A stretch of 64,000 bases of DNA. It comes from Sporomusa ovata DSM 2662 (GTDB lineage Bacteria > Bacillota > Negativicutes > Sporomusales > Sporomusaceae). Below the pieces are notes generated by a model. That model did not search any database. It saw only the letters and a list, made by a program, of their open reading frames with translations, and was not told where the DNA came from. A program made the translations under genes and the position numbers. The DNA lies in assembly GCF_000445445.1 (NCBI RefSeq), contig NZ_ASXP01000006.1, positions 186,001 through 250,000 on the forward strand, written 5' to 3'. Of this stretch, positions 51,392-60,268 are shown piece after piece. Positions within the stretch are counted from its first letter, which is position 1, and the number at the start of each line of letters is the position of its first letter.

Positions 51392-54300
51392 GCCATTTTA
51401 ACCTTACCGCCTGGTCATTAAATCACAAGCAATTCATTTATTTCTTTGTCGCCCTCTTTTTTGTGGCCGGCCTCTTCTCCTACAAGAATGTGGGACGCAT
51501 GGAAGACCCGGATTTCGCCATAAAACAAATGATTGTCAGTGTTGCCTGGTCGGGAGCCACCGCCAGCCAGATGGAAGAGCAGGTTACGGATAAAATTGAA
51601 AAGAAACTGCAGGACCTGCCTGGACTTGACTATTTGAAAAGTTACTCCACACCGGGACGTACGGTAATTTACGTCAATCTCAAAGATCAGGTACCTGCCA
51701 AGGAGCTTCGGGCCCGCTGGGTGGAAGCCCGCAATATGGTAAATGATATCAAAGGGACCTTCCCGGAAGGCGTTTCTGAGCCCAGCTTCAATGACCGGTT
51801 CGATGAAGTATACGGCGTAATCTATACGCTGACCGGTGATGGATTTACCTACGAGGAAATGCGGGAAAAAGCCGAAAAAATCCGCCGCATTCTCTTAAGT
51901 GTTCCCAGCGTGAGCAAAGTCCAGCTTCTGGGGGTGCAAACCGAAAAAATCTACATTGAAATTGAAAATAGCAAACTGGCCCGTTTAGGTCTTGATCCGT
52001 CCGTAATCACAGCCGCCTTAAAGGAGCAAAATGCCATGGCCGCCGCCGGCATGCTGGAAACGGCATCAGACAATGCTTACTTACGAATTACCGGGATGTT
52101 TGAAAATCTGGAAGACATCCGCACTACACCCATTCAGACAGGTGGCCGCACCTTTCGTCTGGGAGACATAGCCAAGGTGACTCGCGCCTATGCCGAACCA
52201 TCCGACCCGAAAATGTTCTATAATGGTCAGCCGGCAGTCGGCATTGCGCTGGCGATGGAACCCGGCGGCAACATTTTGACACTGGGCAAAAATCTTGATA
52301 ATACTCTCTCCCAAATAAAACAAGAACTGCCGGCCGGGCTGGAAATCAATCAAACTGTCAATCAGCCGAAAGTTGTGGAATCCTCCATCGGCGAATTTGT
52401 TGAATCCCTGGTCGAAGCGATCGTCATTGTCTTAATTGTAAGCTTTGCCAGTCTGGGTATGCGGTCCGGCGTGGTCGTGGCCCTAACCATTCCTTTGGTC
52501 ATTGCCATTACCTTTACCTTAATGTACCTGACAGGCATCGCCCTGCAGAGCATCTCGCTGGGGGCTCTCATCATTGCGCTAGGTTTGCTGGTCGATGATG
52601 CCATCATCGCCACTGAAATGATGGTCGTCAAGCTGGAGCAGGGTTGGAGCCGCTTCGACGCTGCTTGTTTTTCCTATACCTCTACCGCTTATCCCCGTTT
52701 GACCGGCGCGTTAATAACCTGCGCAGGCTTTATTCCCATCGGTTTCTCCAAAGGGCTCGCCGCCGAATTTTGCGTCGATCTCTTTTGGGTTATATTCTTC
52801 GCTCTCATTGCTTCCTGGCTGGTTGCCGGAGCAGTCGCCCCTTTGCTCGGTTACCAGTTTATTAAAATAAAACCGGCCCAGCAAATAGCCGATGAAAGCA
52901 ATGCACACCATGACCTTTATGACACCCCGTTTTATCGGCGATTTAAACGCTTGTTACTGTGGTGCATGCGTCACCGCAAAACCGTACTAACAGCTACTGC
53001 CGCCGCATTTATCGGCTCTATCTTTCTCCTGGGATTGGTCAAACAGGAATTCTTTCCTCCGTCCAGCCGTCCGGAGCTCATCATCCAGCTCAAATTACAG
53101 GAAGGAGCTTCCCTGACCAACACCGAGGAAGTGGCCCGCCAGTTTGCTAAAGAATTGGACGGCGACCCGAATATTTTCTATTACACCTATCATGTAGGTG
53201 AAGGAGCTCCCCGCTTTGTGCTCAGTTTTGAACCAACCTTCAATAAATCGAATTTCGCTGAATTCATTGTAGTGGCCAAGGATGTTCAGGCCCGTAATAC
53301 ACTGGCCCAAAAAGCCGAGCAATTATTAAACACCGAATTTACAAATGTTCGGGGGCATATAAAGTTACTATTCACCGGAACAGGACCCGATTATCCGGTG
53401 ATGCTGCGGGTAAAGGGCCCTGACCATGAAAAAGTTCGTGAAATCGCTGAACAAGTCCGCACCGTCATGGCCGCCCATCCGGCTACACAAAACGTAAACC
53501 TCAACTGGAATGAGAAAAGCAAAGTGATGCACTTGGAGATTGACCAGGCTAAAGCAAAAGCCCTCGGACTCAGTTCCCACGAATTGGCCGCATCGCTCCA
53601 AACCCAGTTGTCTGGAGCACCGATTACCGAATTTCGTGAACATGATAAAACCGTCAGCATGGTTCTCCGGTTTGCGGAAGCGGACCGAAATAACCCGGAA
53701 CGGCTAAAAGACCTCAACATCCATATTGGCAACGGCAAATATGTCCCGCTCGACCAAATCGCCACCATCCGTTATGACGCCGAAGAAGGCTTAATTTACC
53801 GGCGCGACCTGCTACCCATGATTATGGTACAGGCGGAACTGAATCCCACGTCTAAACTTACCGGTTCTGACGTGACCAAGCAAGTTTACGGCAGCCTCCA
53901 GGAACTCAGAAGTGATCTGCCAGCCGGCTATTTCATTGAATTTGATGGTGCAACGGAACGCAGCATTAAAAGCAGCAAGTTCCTGGCGGAACCCATCCCG
54001 GCCATGATGCTTATCATTATGATTCTGCTCATGATGCAGCTGCAAAGTATACCGAAAATGCTGTTAACCCTCTTAACAGCGCCGCTGGGTATTATCGGTG
54101 TATCCATCAGTCTCCTGCTCACCGGAAGTCCTATGGGATTTGTGGTCCAATTGGGGGTTCTGGCCTTGTTCGGTATTATTATGCGCAATACCGTTATATT
54201 GATGGACCAGATTGAACAACATCTGGTGGCCGGCGACTCGCTATGGGACGCTATTGTGTCAGCGACAATCAGCCGCTTCCGCCCAATTATGCTAACAGCC

Positions 54301-54507
54301 GCAGCCGCTATTCTAGGCATGATTCCGCTGGTACCCAGTACTTTGTGGGGCTCCATGGCGATTGCCATCGCCGGCGGTTTACTGGGAGCAACCATCCTGA
54401 CTTTGTTGGTGCTGCCGGTTATGTATGCTACCTGGTATAAGGCACAGCCAGTTGACGGTACCAAAAACAATTCTTTAAATGATGCCGGAAAGTCATTGTC
54501 GCAGTAG
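51388..54507 (+). CDS. RND efflux pump permease (second operon)
   Basis: The 1039-residue protein has the full RND layout with GLLVDDAIIATEMMVVKLEQG in helix 4 and twelve helices. It starts at a GTG in a GTGA overlap with the adaptor stop. It is closely similar to the permease at 42.8 kb along its whole length, as are the adaptors, so the operons arose by duplication. A universal stress protein gene follows 80 bp downstream. Confidence 0.95.
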   Translation: MSHFNLTAWSLNHKQFIYFFVALFFVAGLFSYKNVGRMEDPDFAIKQMIVSVAWSGATASQMEEQVTDKIEKKLQDLPGLDYLKSYSTPGRTVIYVNLKDQVPAKELRARWVEARNMVNDIKGTFPEGVSEPSFNDRFDEVYGVIYTLTGDGFTYEEMREKAEKIRRILLSVPSVSKVQLLGVQTEKIYIEIENSKLARLGLDPSVITAALKEQNAMAAAGMLETASDNAYLRITGMFENLEDIRTTPIQTGGRTFRLGDIAKVTRAYAEPSDPKMFYNGQPAVGIALAMEPGGNILTLGKNLDNTLSQIKQELPAGLEINQTVNQPKVVESSIGEFVESLVEAIVIVLIVSFASLGMRSGVVVALTIPLVIAITFTLMYLTGIALQSISLGALIIALGLLVDDAIIATEMMVVKLEQGWSRFDAACFSYTSTAYPRLTGALITCAGFIPIGFSKGLAAEFCVDLFWVIFFALIASWLVAGAVAPLLGYQFIKIKPAQQIADESNAHHDLYDTPFYRRFKRLLLWCMRHRKTVLTATAAAFIGSIFLLGLVKQEFFPPSSRPELIIQLKLQEGASLTNTEEVARQFAKELDGDPNIFYYTYHVGEGAPRFVLSFEPTFNKSNFAEFIVVAKDVQARNTLAQKAEQLLNTEFTNVRGHIKLLFTGTGPDYPVMLRVKGPDHEKVREIAEQVRTVMAAHPATQNVNLNWNEKSKVMHLEIDQAKAKALGLSSHELAASLQTQLSGAPITEFREHDKTVSMVLRFAEADRNNPERLKDLNIHIGNGKYVPLDQIATIRYDAEEGLIYRRDLLPMIMVQAELNPTSKLTGSDVTKQVYGSLQELRSDLPAGYFIEFDGATERSIKSSKFLAEPIPAMMLIIMILLMMQLQSIPKMLLTLLTAPLGIIGVSISLLLTGSPMGFVVQLGVLALFGIIMRNTVILMDQIEQHLVAGDSLWDAIVSATISRFRPIMLTAAAAILGMIPLVPSTLWGSMAIAIAGGLLGATILTLLVLPVMYATWYKAQPVDGTKNNSLNDAGKSLSQ

Positions 54508-54595
54508 CATGAAGAAAATTGCGCAATTGCTGGAAGCCAGCGAGCCTCTTTAGTTTGTTAGATCACCGATACATTTTTATAAGGAGTTGCTTATC

Positions 54596-55039
54596 ATGGA
54601 GGTTTTGTATAAAAAAATTTTAGTCCCCGTAGACGGGTCTGTCCATTCCCACAAGGCATTGTCCCATGCAGTAGCGTTAGCCCGTTCTTTTGTTGCCGAA
54701 ATCGGGATTCTTTACGTATCAGTTTTATCGCAGCAAGTCCCTTTATATGACCAAGTCAAGGGAGCTAAAATCCCGCCAAACGCATCTACAGATCCCGTAA
54801 ACTTTGCTAAAGCAATTCTGGCAGAAGCGATCAAACAAGTTTCGGAAGGCATACTCGTTCAAACACACAACGAAGTTGGCGAACCGCGCCTTCTGATTAC
54901 CGATTTTGCCGCACAACATGCCTATGATGTCATCGTCATTGGCAGCCGGGGATTAGGAACGATTTCCGGTTTGCTTCTGGGAAGTGTCAGCACATACGTC
55001 GTCCAGCATTCCCCTTGTCCTGTTTTGATTATCAAATAA
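54596..55039 (+). CDS. Universal stress protein (UspA family)
   Basis: The 147-residue protein starts MEVLYKKILVPVDGSVHSHKAL and ends with the ATP-binding motif GSRGLGTISGLLLGSVSTYVV, that is G-x2-G-x9-G-S. The ATG at 54596 lies nine bases after AAGGAG. A second member of the family is at 56.9 kb. The role in the efflux region is unknown. Confidence 0.92.
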   Translation: MEVLYKKILVPVDGSVHSHKALSHAVALARSFVAEIGILYVSVLSQQVPLYDQVKGAKIPPNASTDPVNFAKAILAEAIKQVSEGILVQTHNEVGEPRLLITDFAAQHAYDVIVIGSRGLGTISGLLLGSVSTYVVQHSPCPVLIIK

Positions 55040-55417
55040 TCTTTATCCCTACTAAAACTGCAGCAGTCTTTTCCCTATATATGATCAGCCAACAGCGGCG
55101 AATGCAGCGTAATGACAGAATTTGCTTGGTTTATTGCTAATTTCGCAATTGCCAGATGATACCGGCTTTGCCGGTACTAAGAATAATAAATGGACAGGCG
55201 TAACCGCGAAATGGAATGGGTTTGATTCCGGCCCGGCAGATACATGTATCTGCCCAAAAGAATGGAGTGATTACCAAAATCTATAATGACCGTGTTCCCG
55301 TAACAAGACAATTGTCATTTTGCCACGTTCTCTATCCCCGCCCACCCCCGTTTTAGTATCAGCATCAAAATGTTATTAAAGTAAGTTGCCTCAATACCTC
55401 AAAGGAGTTGAAATATA
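55040..55417. other. Gene-free gap with a 20-bp perfect palindrome
   Basis: I find no supported gene. GGCAGATACATGTATCTGCC at 55235-55254 is a perfect 20-bp palindrome. A small hairpin TACCGGC/GCCGGTA lies near 55160-55176, and GACAATTGTC near 55308. These may be operators or leftovers of lost genes. Confidence 0.45.
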
Positions 55418-55717
55418 ATGAGAAAAACCTTATTTGCGTTCCTAATGGCGACCATGATAGCAGGTTTAAGTTCTGGCATGTGCTTCGCCAAGGATGGTGA
55501 CGAGCCTCGGGCCTATCCCGAAAAACAGGTTCCTGTCACCTATGACCGGGAATATCCAGAGTGGGGATTCCGCACACACTCTTGGATTACCGGCACCGGA
55601 AAAGAAACGATTGCTCATACCCAGCTAATTGATATGACCCATGGTATAGTAATCAAGGAAGTAAGCCACCGCTGCAGCTATACCGACCCGGTCTATAATC
55701 ATTTCGGCAATAAGTAA
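55418..55717 (+). CDS. Small exported protein of 99 residues
   Basis: The product has a clear signal peptide (MRKTLFAFLMATMIAGLSSG, cut probably after CFA at 24) and a charged mature part of about 75 residues with EYPEWGFRTHSWITGTGKE and SHRCSYTDPVYNHFGNK. AAAGGAG precedes the ATG. I do not recognise the family. It lies between RND genes and a broken outer-membrane channel gene, so an envelope role is plausible. Confidence 0.65.
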   Translation: MRKTLFAFLMATMIAGLSSGMCFAKDGDEPRAYPEKQVPVTYDREYPEWGFRTHSWITGTGKETIAHTQLIDMTHGIVIKEVSHRCSYTDPVYNHFGNK

Positions 55718-55879
55718 CGTGGCTTAGATTCGTTTCCGGGATCATTCCAAGTCAAACAGCGCGCCTGCAAGCGTGCTGTTTGGCTTTAAACACCGCATTG
55801 CCCTGTGACTGTTCCGCTTATCTAAAGATTGCGGGCAAACCAATATAAACTTAAAATAATCCAATCGAAAGGAGAAACC

Positions 55880-56499
55880 GTGAAATCACCATCTATTCTC
55901 GTTAATACCGTCGTTGTGACGGCTACCGCTTTCGTTATATTTTGCCAAACCGCCCTGGCAGCGCCGCTGGAGCTCACACTTGATGAGAGTATCGCTCTGA
56001 CGTATAAGAATAATCCGGCATTACAAATTGTAGAAGCACGCCAAGAACAGTCGGTCTGGGCGCTAAAAGAGGCTCAAGCCAATAAAAAACTATCCCTAGA
56101 TTATACCCATACGGATATGCGTTCCAATTCCCCGCCCACATGGTCACCCTCCCCGGAAGCAGTCTCTCCCTAAAACTATTTCAGCAACCAGATTATCGCC
56201 AGTATGCCACTCTATACCGGTGGTAAAGTAGAAAACACAATTGAACAAGCGAAACTCAGTCAAAAGGTGTCGCAGCTTGAGATTACAGTTACCAAACAGC
56301 AGCTCAAGCTGGATGCTAGTAACGGTTATTACAAAGTACTGCAAAACCAGACCTTGTTAGAAATCGCCAAACAAACGGTAAATGATTTTAGCGCTCATCT
56401 TAATCGTGTCCGGCAAATGTACGATACCGGGGTGGCACCCTGGCATGACATACTGCAAACCAAGGTCCGCGCAGCAGCAATGGCGCCCAAGCTGCAGAG
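55880..56499 (+). pseudogene. Broken TolC-like outer-membrane efflux protein
   Basis: The gene starts at a GTG at 55880 after AAAGGAG, with a signal peptide and LTLDESIALTYKNNPALQIVEARQEQ, typical of the first TolC helices. An in-frame stop at 56171-56173 interrupts it. The same frame then resumes with MPLYTGGKVENTIEQAKLSQKV and RVRQMYDTGVAPWHDILQTKVR, also TolC-like. The local reading around 56140-56175 suggests compensating small indels. Near 56497 the sequence turns into an unrelated MFS gene. This would have been the outer-membrane channel of the second RND operon. Confidence 0.8.
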
Positions 56500-56706
56500 T
56501 TATCGGGAGCGGCTCAGTCTGTGGGCTATTTGTTAGCGGCAACAGGTCCGATTCTGATTGGTTATCTATTTGATTACACGCAAACCTGGGCTTCTTCTAT
56601 TGTCGTATGTCTAATTATCACAATACTTCTTCTATATGCCGGTCTTGGTGCCGGACGAAACCGATACATTTTCCCAATGGACGAACCCAAACAAAGCCTT
56701 AATTAA
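56500..56706 (+). pseudogene. C-terminal remnant of a CynX/NimT-like MFS transporter
   Basis: From about 56500 the frame reads LSGAAQSVGYLLAATGPILIG, then YLFDYTQTWASSIVVCL and AGLGAGRNRYIF. This is the last two helices and tail of an MFS transporter of the CynX type. It is fused directly to the middle of the TolC-like gene, in a different frame. The rest of both genes is missing, so a deletion joined them. Confidence 0.78.
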
Positions 56707-56906
56707 GACAAGCAGAGGTTAGATGCGCATTACCTGCCTGTGGCAAGCGGTCATCAAAGAATGACTACCTCGGAAAAGTTGTTAGTCTACGATAACCTGG
56801 ATAACCGTATCCCATTTAACCTATGACCATGTATACAGCAGCCGTTAACAGCTATAGTCCACCCTGTGGGACGCTAAGTACATTCATGAATAGGAGGTAG
56901 TGGAAA

Positions 56907-57341
56907 ATGATTAACCTGAAAAAAATTGTTGTTGCCTACGACAGCTCTGAGCACAGCAGAAAAGCACTGGACTGGGCCATTCACATAGCGCAGCTCGCTC
57001 ATGCGACAATCGACGTGGTCATGGTCCTGGTTCCTTCCGCCATCAGTACGCGGTCTGCCGGCGCCTATGCGTCTCCGGAAGTAAGAGAAGCAGCGGAACA
57101 GGAAATTAAGCTGATTCTTTCAGAAGCCCAGGCTATTTGTGAGGCGAACGGCGTTGAGGCCACGACGCATTCGCTCTTTGGTAATGCCGTTAAAGAAATC
57201 TTGCTTTATGCCGATTCCTGCCAGGCTGACATGATTATCTGCGGTACCAGGGGGCTAGGCAGCTTTGCCGGCTTATTGCTGGGCAGTGTGGCGCGTACCC
57301 TGGTAACGTACGCCAAAATCCCCGTAATGGTAATCAAATAG
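56907..57341 (+). CDS. Universal stress protein (UspA family)
   Basis: The 144-residue protein starts MINLKKIVVAYDSSEHSRKAL and ends GTRGLGSFAGLLLGSVARTLV, again the G-x2-G-x9-G-S ATP-binding pattern. TAGGAGG precedes the ATG. It is a paralogue of the protein at 54.6 kb but not a near-identical copy. Confidence 0.92.
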   Translation: MINLKKIVVAYDSSEHSRKALDWAIHIAQLAHATIDVVMVLVPSAISTRSAGAYASPEVREAAEQEIKLILSEAQAICEANGVEATTHSLFGNAVKEILLYADSCQADMIICGTRGLGSFAGLLLGSVARTLVTYAKIPVMVIK

Positions 57342-57365
57342 AGAAACTGAAATTAAGAAAAACCG

Positions 57366-57635
57366 CTAGCGCGGTCCTTTGGCTTCGAGTACATCCGAAA
57401 TTCGGTACTCAAATCCATGAACCCCTTTATAGTAATGCGGATGCATTATTCCACCACAAGATTCACACCGAAACTGTGGCGGGTAGCTTAAGTCCCTTGT
57501 AATATCCTGTTTGTCAAAGTCCCTTACCACTTGGTAGGGGATTTCTTCTTGTTTTTCACAACCCAAACAAATATAGCGTACTGTACTGGGGCGCGGAGGG
57601 GTTGGCTTTCCTGCCTTTTTCTTCTTTTTCTGCAT
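57366..57635 (-). CDS. Small zinc-ribbon protein overlapping the IS91-type transposase gene
   Basis: The 89-residue product begins with a lysine-rich MQKKKKKAGKPTPPRP, then has ICLGCEKQE and FRCESCGGIMHPH, two CxxC pairs fit for one zinc ion. It starts inside the 3' end of the transposase gene in another frame, overlapping by 80 bp. I take it as an accessory gene of the element. Function unknown. Confidence 0.65.
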   Translation of the reverse strand: MQKKKKKAGKPTPPRPSTVRYICLGCEKQEEIPYQVVRDFDKQDITRDLSYPPQFRCESCGGIMHPHYYKGVHGFEYRISDVLEAKGPR

Positions 57636-58839
57636 TCCCCGATTGATAGCCCATCATCCTTTCCAAGTATTTTCTTGCCATTAGATCTGTTGTATATCTA
57701 ATCACTAATTTTCCGTCTTTCAGACAGACTTCTCCCTTGTATTCATAATAATTGCCGCATTTCCTACAGATTCCCGGATCATGACCACCTTGGTCTTTCT
57801 GCCTCTGACTCCAGTTCCGTCTTTTTAATCGGTTCATTTTTACTATCCATCTCTTTACTCGTTCCTGCCACTTCCCCAGAATCTTTCTGCATATACTCCG
57901 GATTCTCCGACCATAAATACCATAATGCCGTATCATTTTAAAGAACTCATCAGGTATATGTTGTATTAACCGTCCAATAAACTCTTCTACACTCAGGGTT
58001 TCTATTTTCTCTTGCCCATCTTTTTTATCTTTGTATCGAAAACTGACGGTTTCACCATCATAAGCAATAATCCGCGACATCCCAATGGCTGGATGCCTTA
58101 AATATCGTCCTATATATCGTAATTGTTCTTTGATATTACCTTTTTCTTTAGGCGCATATATATAAAAGCCATTTTGGTGATTATTCCAGGCTTGTTGCAA
58201 TATCGGTTGTATTCGTTTGATTTCTTCCCGACTTAATTTCTCTCTCAACATCTTCAATACCACTGTCTGCCATTGTTTTCTTAACATTTCAAATGGCAAA
58301 AAATCGTATTGTTTCCATTCTCCTTTTGCCGTCATTCCTCCCATTGTTACCATCATGTGAACATGCGGATTGAATTGGGCTTTTCCTCCAAATGTGTGCA
58401 ATCCCGCTATTATCCCTGGCATCACTTTACTTTTGCGTTGAAAGAATTCTTGTATCAATTTTACCGACCGATCCATTAGATCCTTTAACAGATATCGGTG
58501 TTTTGCAAAGATCGGGCGTAACTCTTCATCTATCGTGAATATCACATGCCGATGCAATACTTGATAGGCATCATGGCTTAGTACTCGACTCCATTCTTCC
58601 GCTTCACCACTCGAGCAGCTCGTACAAAATCGGCTATGGCATCGATAAGGCACAATTTTTACATCATGGCACCCTTCACATACCAACAACTTAAAACCTT
58701 GTTTCGGATCTCCACACTGTTGAAATTTTTCAACCTCTTTGCGTACTATAGGTCGTATTCGTTTTTCATGCTTCTCAACGAACCGCTTCCAATTCTCTTT
58801 TACATCAAAAAAGATCTGCCATAAGATATTTTTTTTCAT
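57556..58839 (-). CDS. IS91-family transposase
   Basis: The protein of about 427 residues has an N-terminal zinc-binding region (CEGCHDVKIVPYRCHSRFCTSC) and the HUH motif FNPHVHMMVTMGG, with the catalytic Tyr expected in the RYIGRYLRHPAIGMSRI part. This matches IS91/IS801-type rolling-circle transposases. I prefer the ATG at 58839; a GTG eight codons upstream is also possible. The frame is intact, so it may still be active. Confidence 0.9.
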   Translation of the reverse strand: MKKNILWQIFFDVKENWKRFVEKHEKRIRPIVRKEVEKFQQCGDPKQGFKLLVCEGCHDVKIVPYRCHSRFCTSCSSGEAEEWSRVLSHDAYQVLHRHVIFTIDEELRPIFAKHRYLLKDLMDRSVKLIQEFFQRKSKVMPGIIAGLHTFGGKAQFNPHVHMMVTMGGMTAKGEWKQYDFLPFEMLRKQWQTVVLKMLREKLSREEIKRIQPILQQAWNNHQNGFYIYAPKEKGNIKEQLRYIGRYLRHPAIGMSRIIAYDGETVSFRYKDKKDGQEKIETLSVEEFIGRLIQHIPDEFFKMIRHYGIYGRRIRSICRKILGKWQERVKRWIVKMNRLKRRNWSQRQKDQGGHDPGICRKCGNYYEYKGEVCLKDGKLVIRYTTDLMARKYLERMMGYQSGNAEKEEKGRKANPSAPQYSTLYLFGL

Positions 58840-59048
58840 ATTCTTCTTTTTCCGCAAACCCACGCCAATTCTCCTGCCACAGCCTTCTCAAACTTATAAA
58901 TTCTGATATATGGAAAAAATCGCCTCATGGCTTAATTCTTCCTTTCCGGTCACACCGATCACTCATGAAACACCACTTAACTGACCGTTTAGAAAATGCA
59001 GTTTCCGCCGCGTTGTTGTACGGTTGTTGTAAAACTGCTATGAAAACG

Positions 59049-59077
59049 AAAAAAGAGCTTTACGAAAACCTCGTAAA
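59049..59077 (-). terminator. Terminator after tRNA-Arg
   Basis: The arms TTTACGA (59059-59065) and TCGTAAA (59071-59077) are followed on the minus strand by a CTCTTTTTTC stretch. They lie 16 bp after the tRNA. Confidence 0.7.
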
Positions 59078-59093
59078 ACCCTTGATATACTTA

Positions 59094-59170
59094 TGGCGAC
59101 CCCGGCAGGATTCGAACCTGCGACCTTTTGATTCGTAGTCAAACGCTCTATCCAGCTGAGCTACGGAGTC
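59094..59170 (-). tRNA. tRNA-Arg (anticodon ACG)
   Basis: On the minus strand the 77 bases run from GACTCCGTAGCTCAGCTGG to GGGTCGCCA. The seven-base acceptor stem, D arm, T arm (GGTTCGAATCC) and encoded CCA are all present. The anticodon loop CTACGAA gives ACG. Confidence 0.97.
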
Positions 59171-59185
59171 ATGTGCTACTTAATT

Positions 59186-59214
59186 ATTATATTATGCAAA
59201 TTGAGAAATGTCAA
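59186..59214 (-). promoter_or_regulatory. Consensus sigma-A promoter of tRNA-Arg
   Basis: TTGACA (59209-59214), a 17-bp spacer and TATAAT (59186-59191) match the consensus fully. The ISAs1-type element is inserted 10 bp upstream of the -35 box, leaving the promoter whole. Confidence 0.85.
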
Positions 59215-59223
59215 CACTGATAA

Positions 59224-60263
59224 TCATATTTTCAGGGCATGTTCATGAAAATTGAGTCCGATAAAAAGAGGATAAAAGCAAAAAAGAGAAAATTATAGCA
59301 ATGAGGTGAAGAAGATGGAAAATATCGTTGCTATAATGGAAAAAATGCCCGATCCCCGACAAGCTTGGAAGGTAAAACATAAATTATCGGATATTTTGAT
59401 TATTTGTTTACTAGCTGTTACGTGTAACGCCAACAGCGCATTGGAAATCTATGACTTTGCCGTAGCAAGAACAGGGCTTAATTTATATGGTTGGTGCATG
59501 GTGCAGTGAAAATAAAATTTTTCTTGCACAAGTGAGGCTAAAAGTAACGAAATTACTGCTATACCTGAACTATTGGATTTATTAGAAATCAAGGGCGCTA
59601 TTGTTACAATGGATGCTATGGGCTGTCAAAAAGAAATAGTAAAAAAAATCGTCAAAGAAAAAAAGGCAGACTATCTTATTGGGCTTAAAGGAAATCAAGG
59701 AACTATGCATCGAGAATTTCTTGATTATGCTCAGGCTGTCATTCAAGATCCGCTAGAAAAAGACCAATACGAGATATACCGAACCATAGAAAAGGGACAT
59801 GGTCGAATAGAAGAACGCCGTTACTATTTATTTCGAAACTTGGACTGGTTTAAAGACAAACAGCAATGGACTGGATTATCAGGGTTGCCTATGACAGAAA
59901 GCCGTAGGACTGATAGTAAAAGTAATACCGAAACCCCAGCAGAAATTCGCCTTTATATCACGAGTGCCAAAGGCGATGTGAAGGCAATTGCCCAAGCTTC
60001 TCGATCCCATTGGGGTATCGAAAACAATCTGCACTGGGTATTAGATGTTGGTTTTGGCGAAGATCAATGGTTAACACGGCTAGATGTGGAAGTAGCTAAT
60101 CTGTCTCAATTACGGAGATTATCCACGAATCTGTTAAAATTGGAGACCGAATCAAAGATGTCCATTCAACGAAAACGCTATCGCTGCTCTTTGGATAGGG
60201 ACTATATGGAGTCCATTCTTTTTAATCCTCGGCTTTTTTCATGAACATGCCCTGTCATATTTT
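59224..60263 (+). mobile_element. ISAs1-family element with 19-bp terminal repeats and 9-bp target duplication
   Basis: The element itself spans 59233-60254 (1022 bp). Its ends CAGGGCATGTTCATGAAAA are perfect 19-bp inverted repeats (59233-59251 and 60236-60254). TCATATTTT at 59224-59232 and again at 60255-60263 is a perfect 9-bp target duplication. It landed between the hexokinase stop codon and the tRNA-Arg promoter. The transposase gene inside is broken, so the copy cannot move by itself. Confidence 0.93.
59306..60244 (+). pseudogene. ISAs1-family transposase, internally deleted and frameshifted
   Basis: The start, MPDPRQAWKVKHKLSDILIICLLAV, is the N-terminal DDE_Tnp_1-associated region. 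After about 60 codons the sequence jumps to the part equivalent to LHMVSAWCSENKIFLAQV, which is itself then out of frame. The rest (59573-60244) reads cleanly: GAIVTMDAMGCQKEI, LKGNQGTMH, RSHWGIENNLHWVLDVGFGED. Full-length family members are about 370 residues, so some 80 codons with the first catalytic Asp are gone. Confidence 0.88.
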
Positions 60264-60268
60264 TGTAT

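Larger units (their letters stand above)
57366..58839 (-). mobile_element. IS91-like insertion element (outer ends not resolved)
   Basis: The element carries an HUH transposase gene and a small overlapping zinc-ribbon ORF. IS91-type elements lack terminal inverted repeats and target duplications and move by rolling circle. A small CCGC/GCGG hairpin at the stop codon of the second ORF (near 57362-57376) could belong to the terminus. I cannot place the outer ends exactly; the 230 bp between 58864 and the tRNA-Arg may include the other end. Confidence 0.7.

Noticed and set aside
42828..54507. Treating the two RND operons as an assembly duplication.
   Set aside because: The sequences differ at many positions along the whole length and the flanking genes differ, so they are true paralogues.
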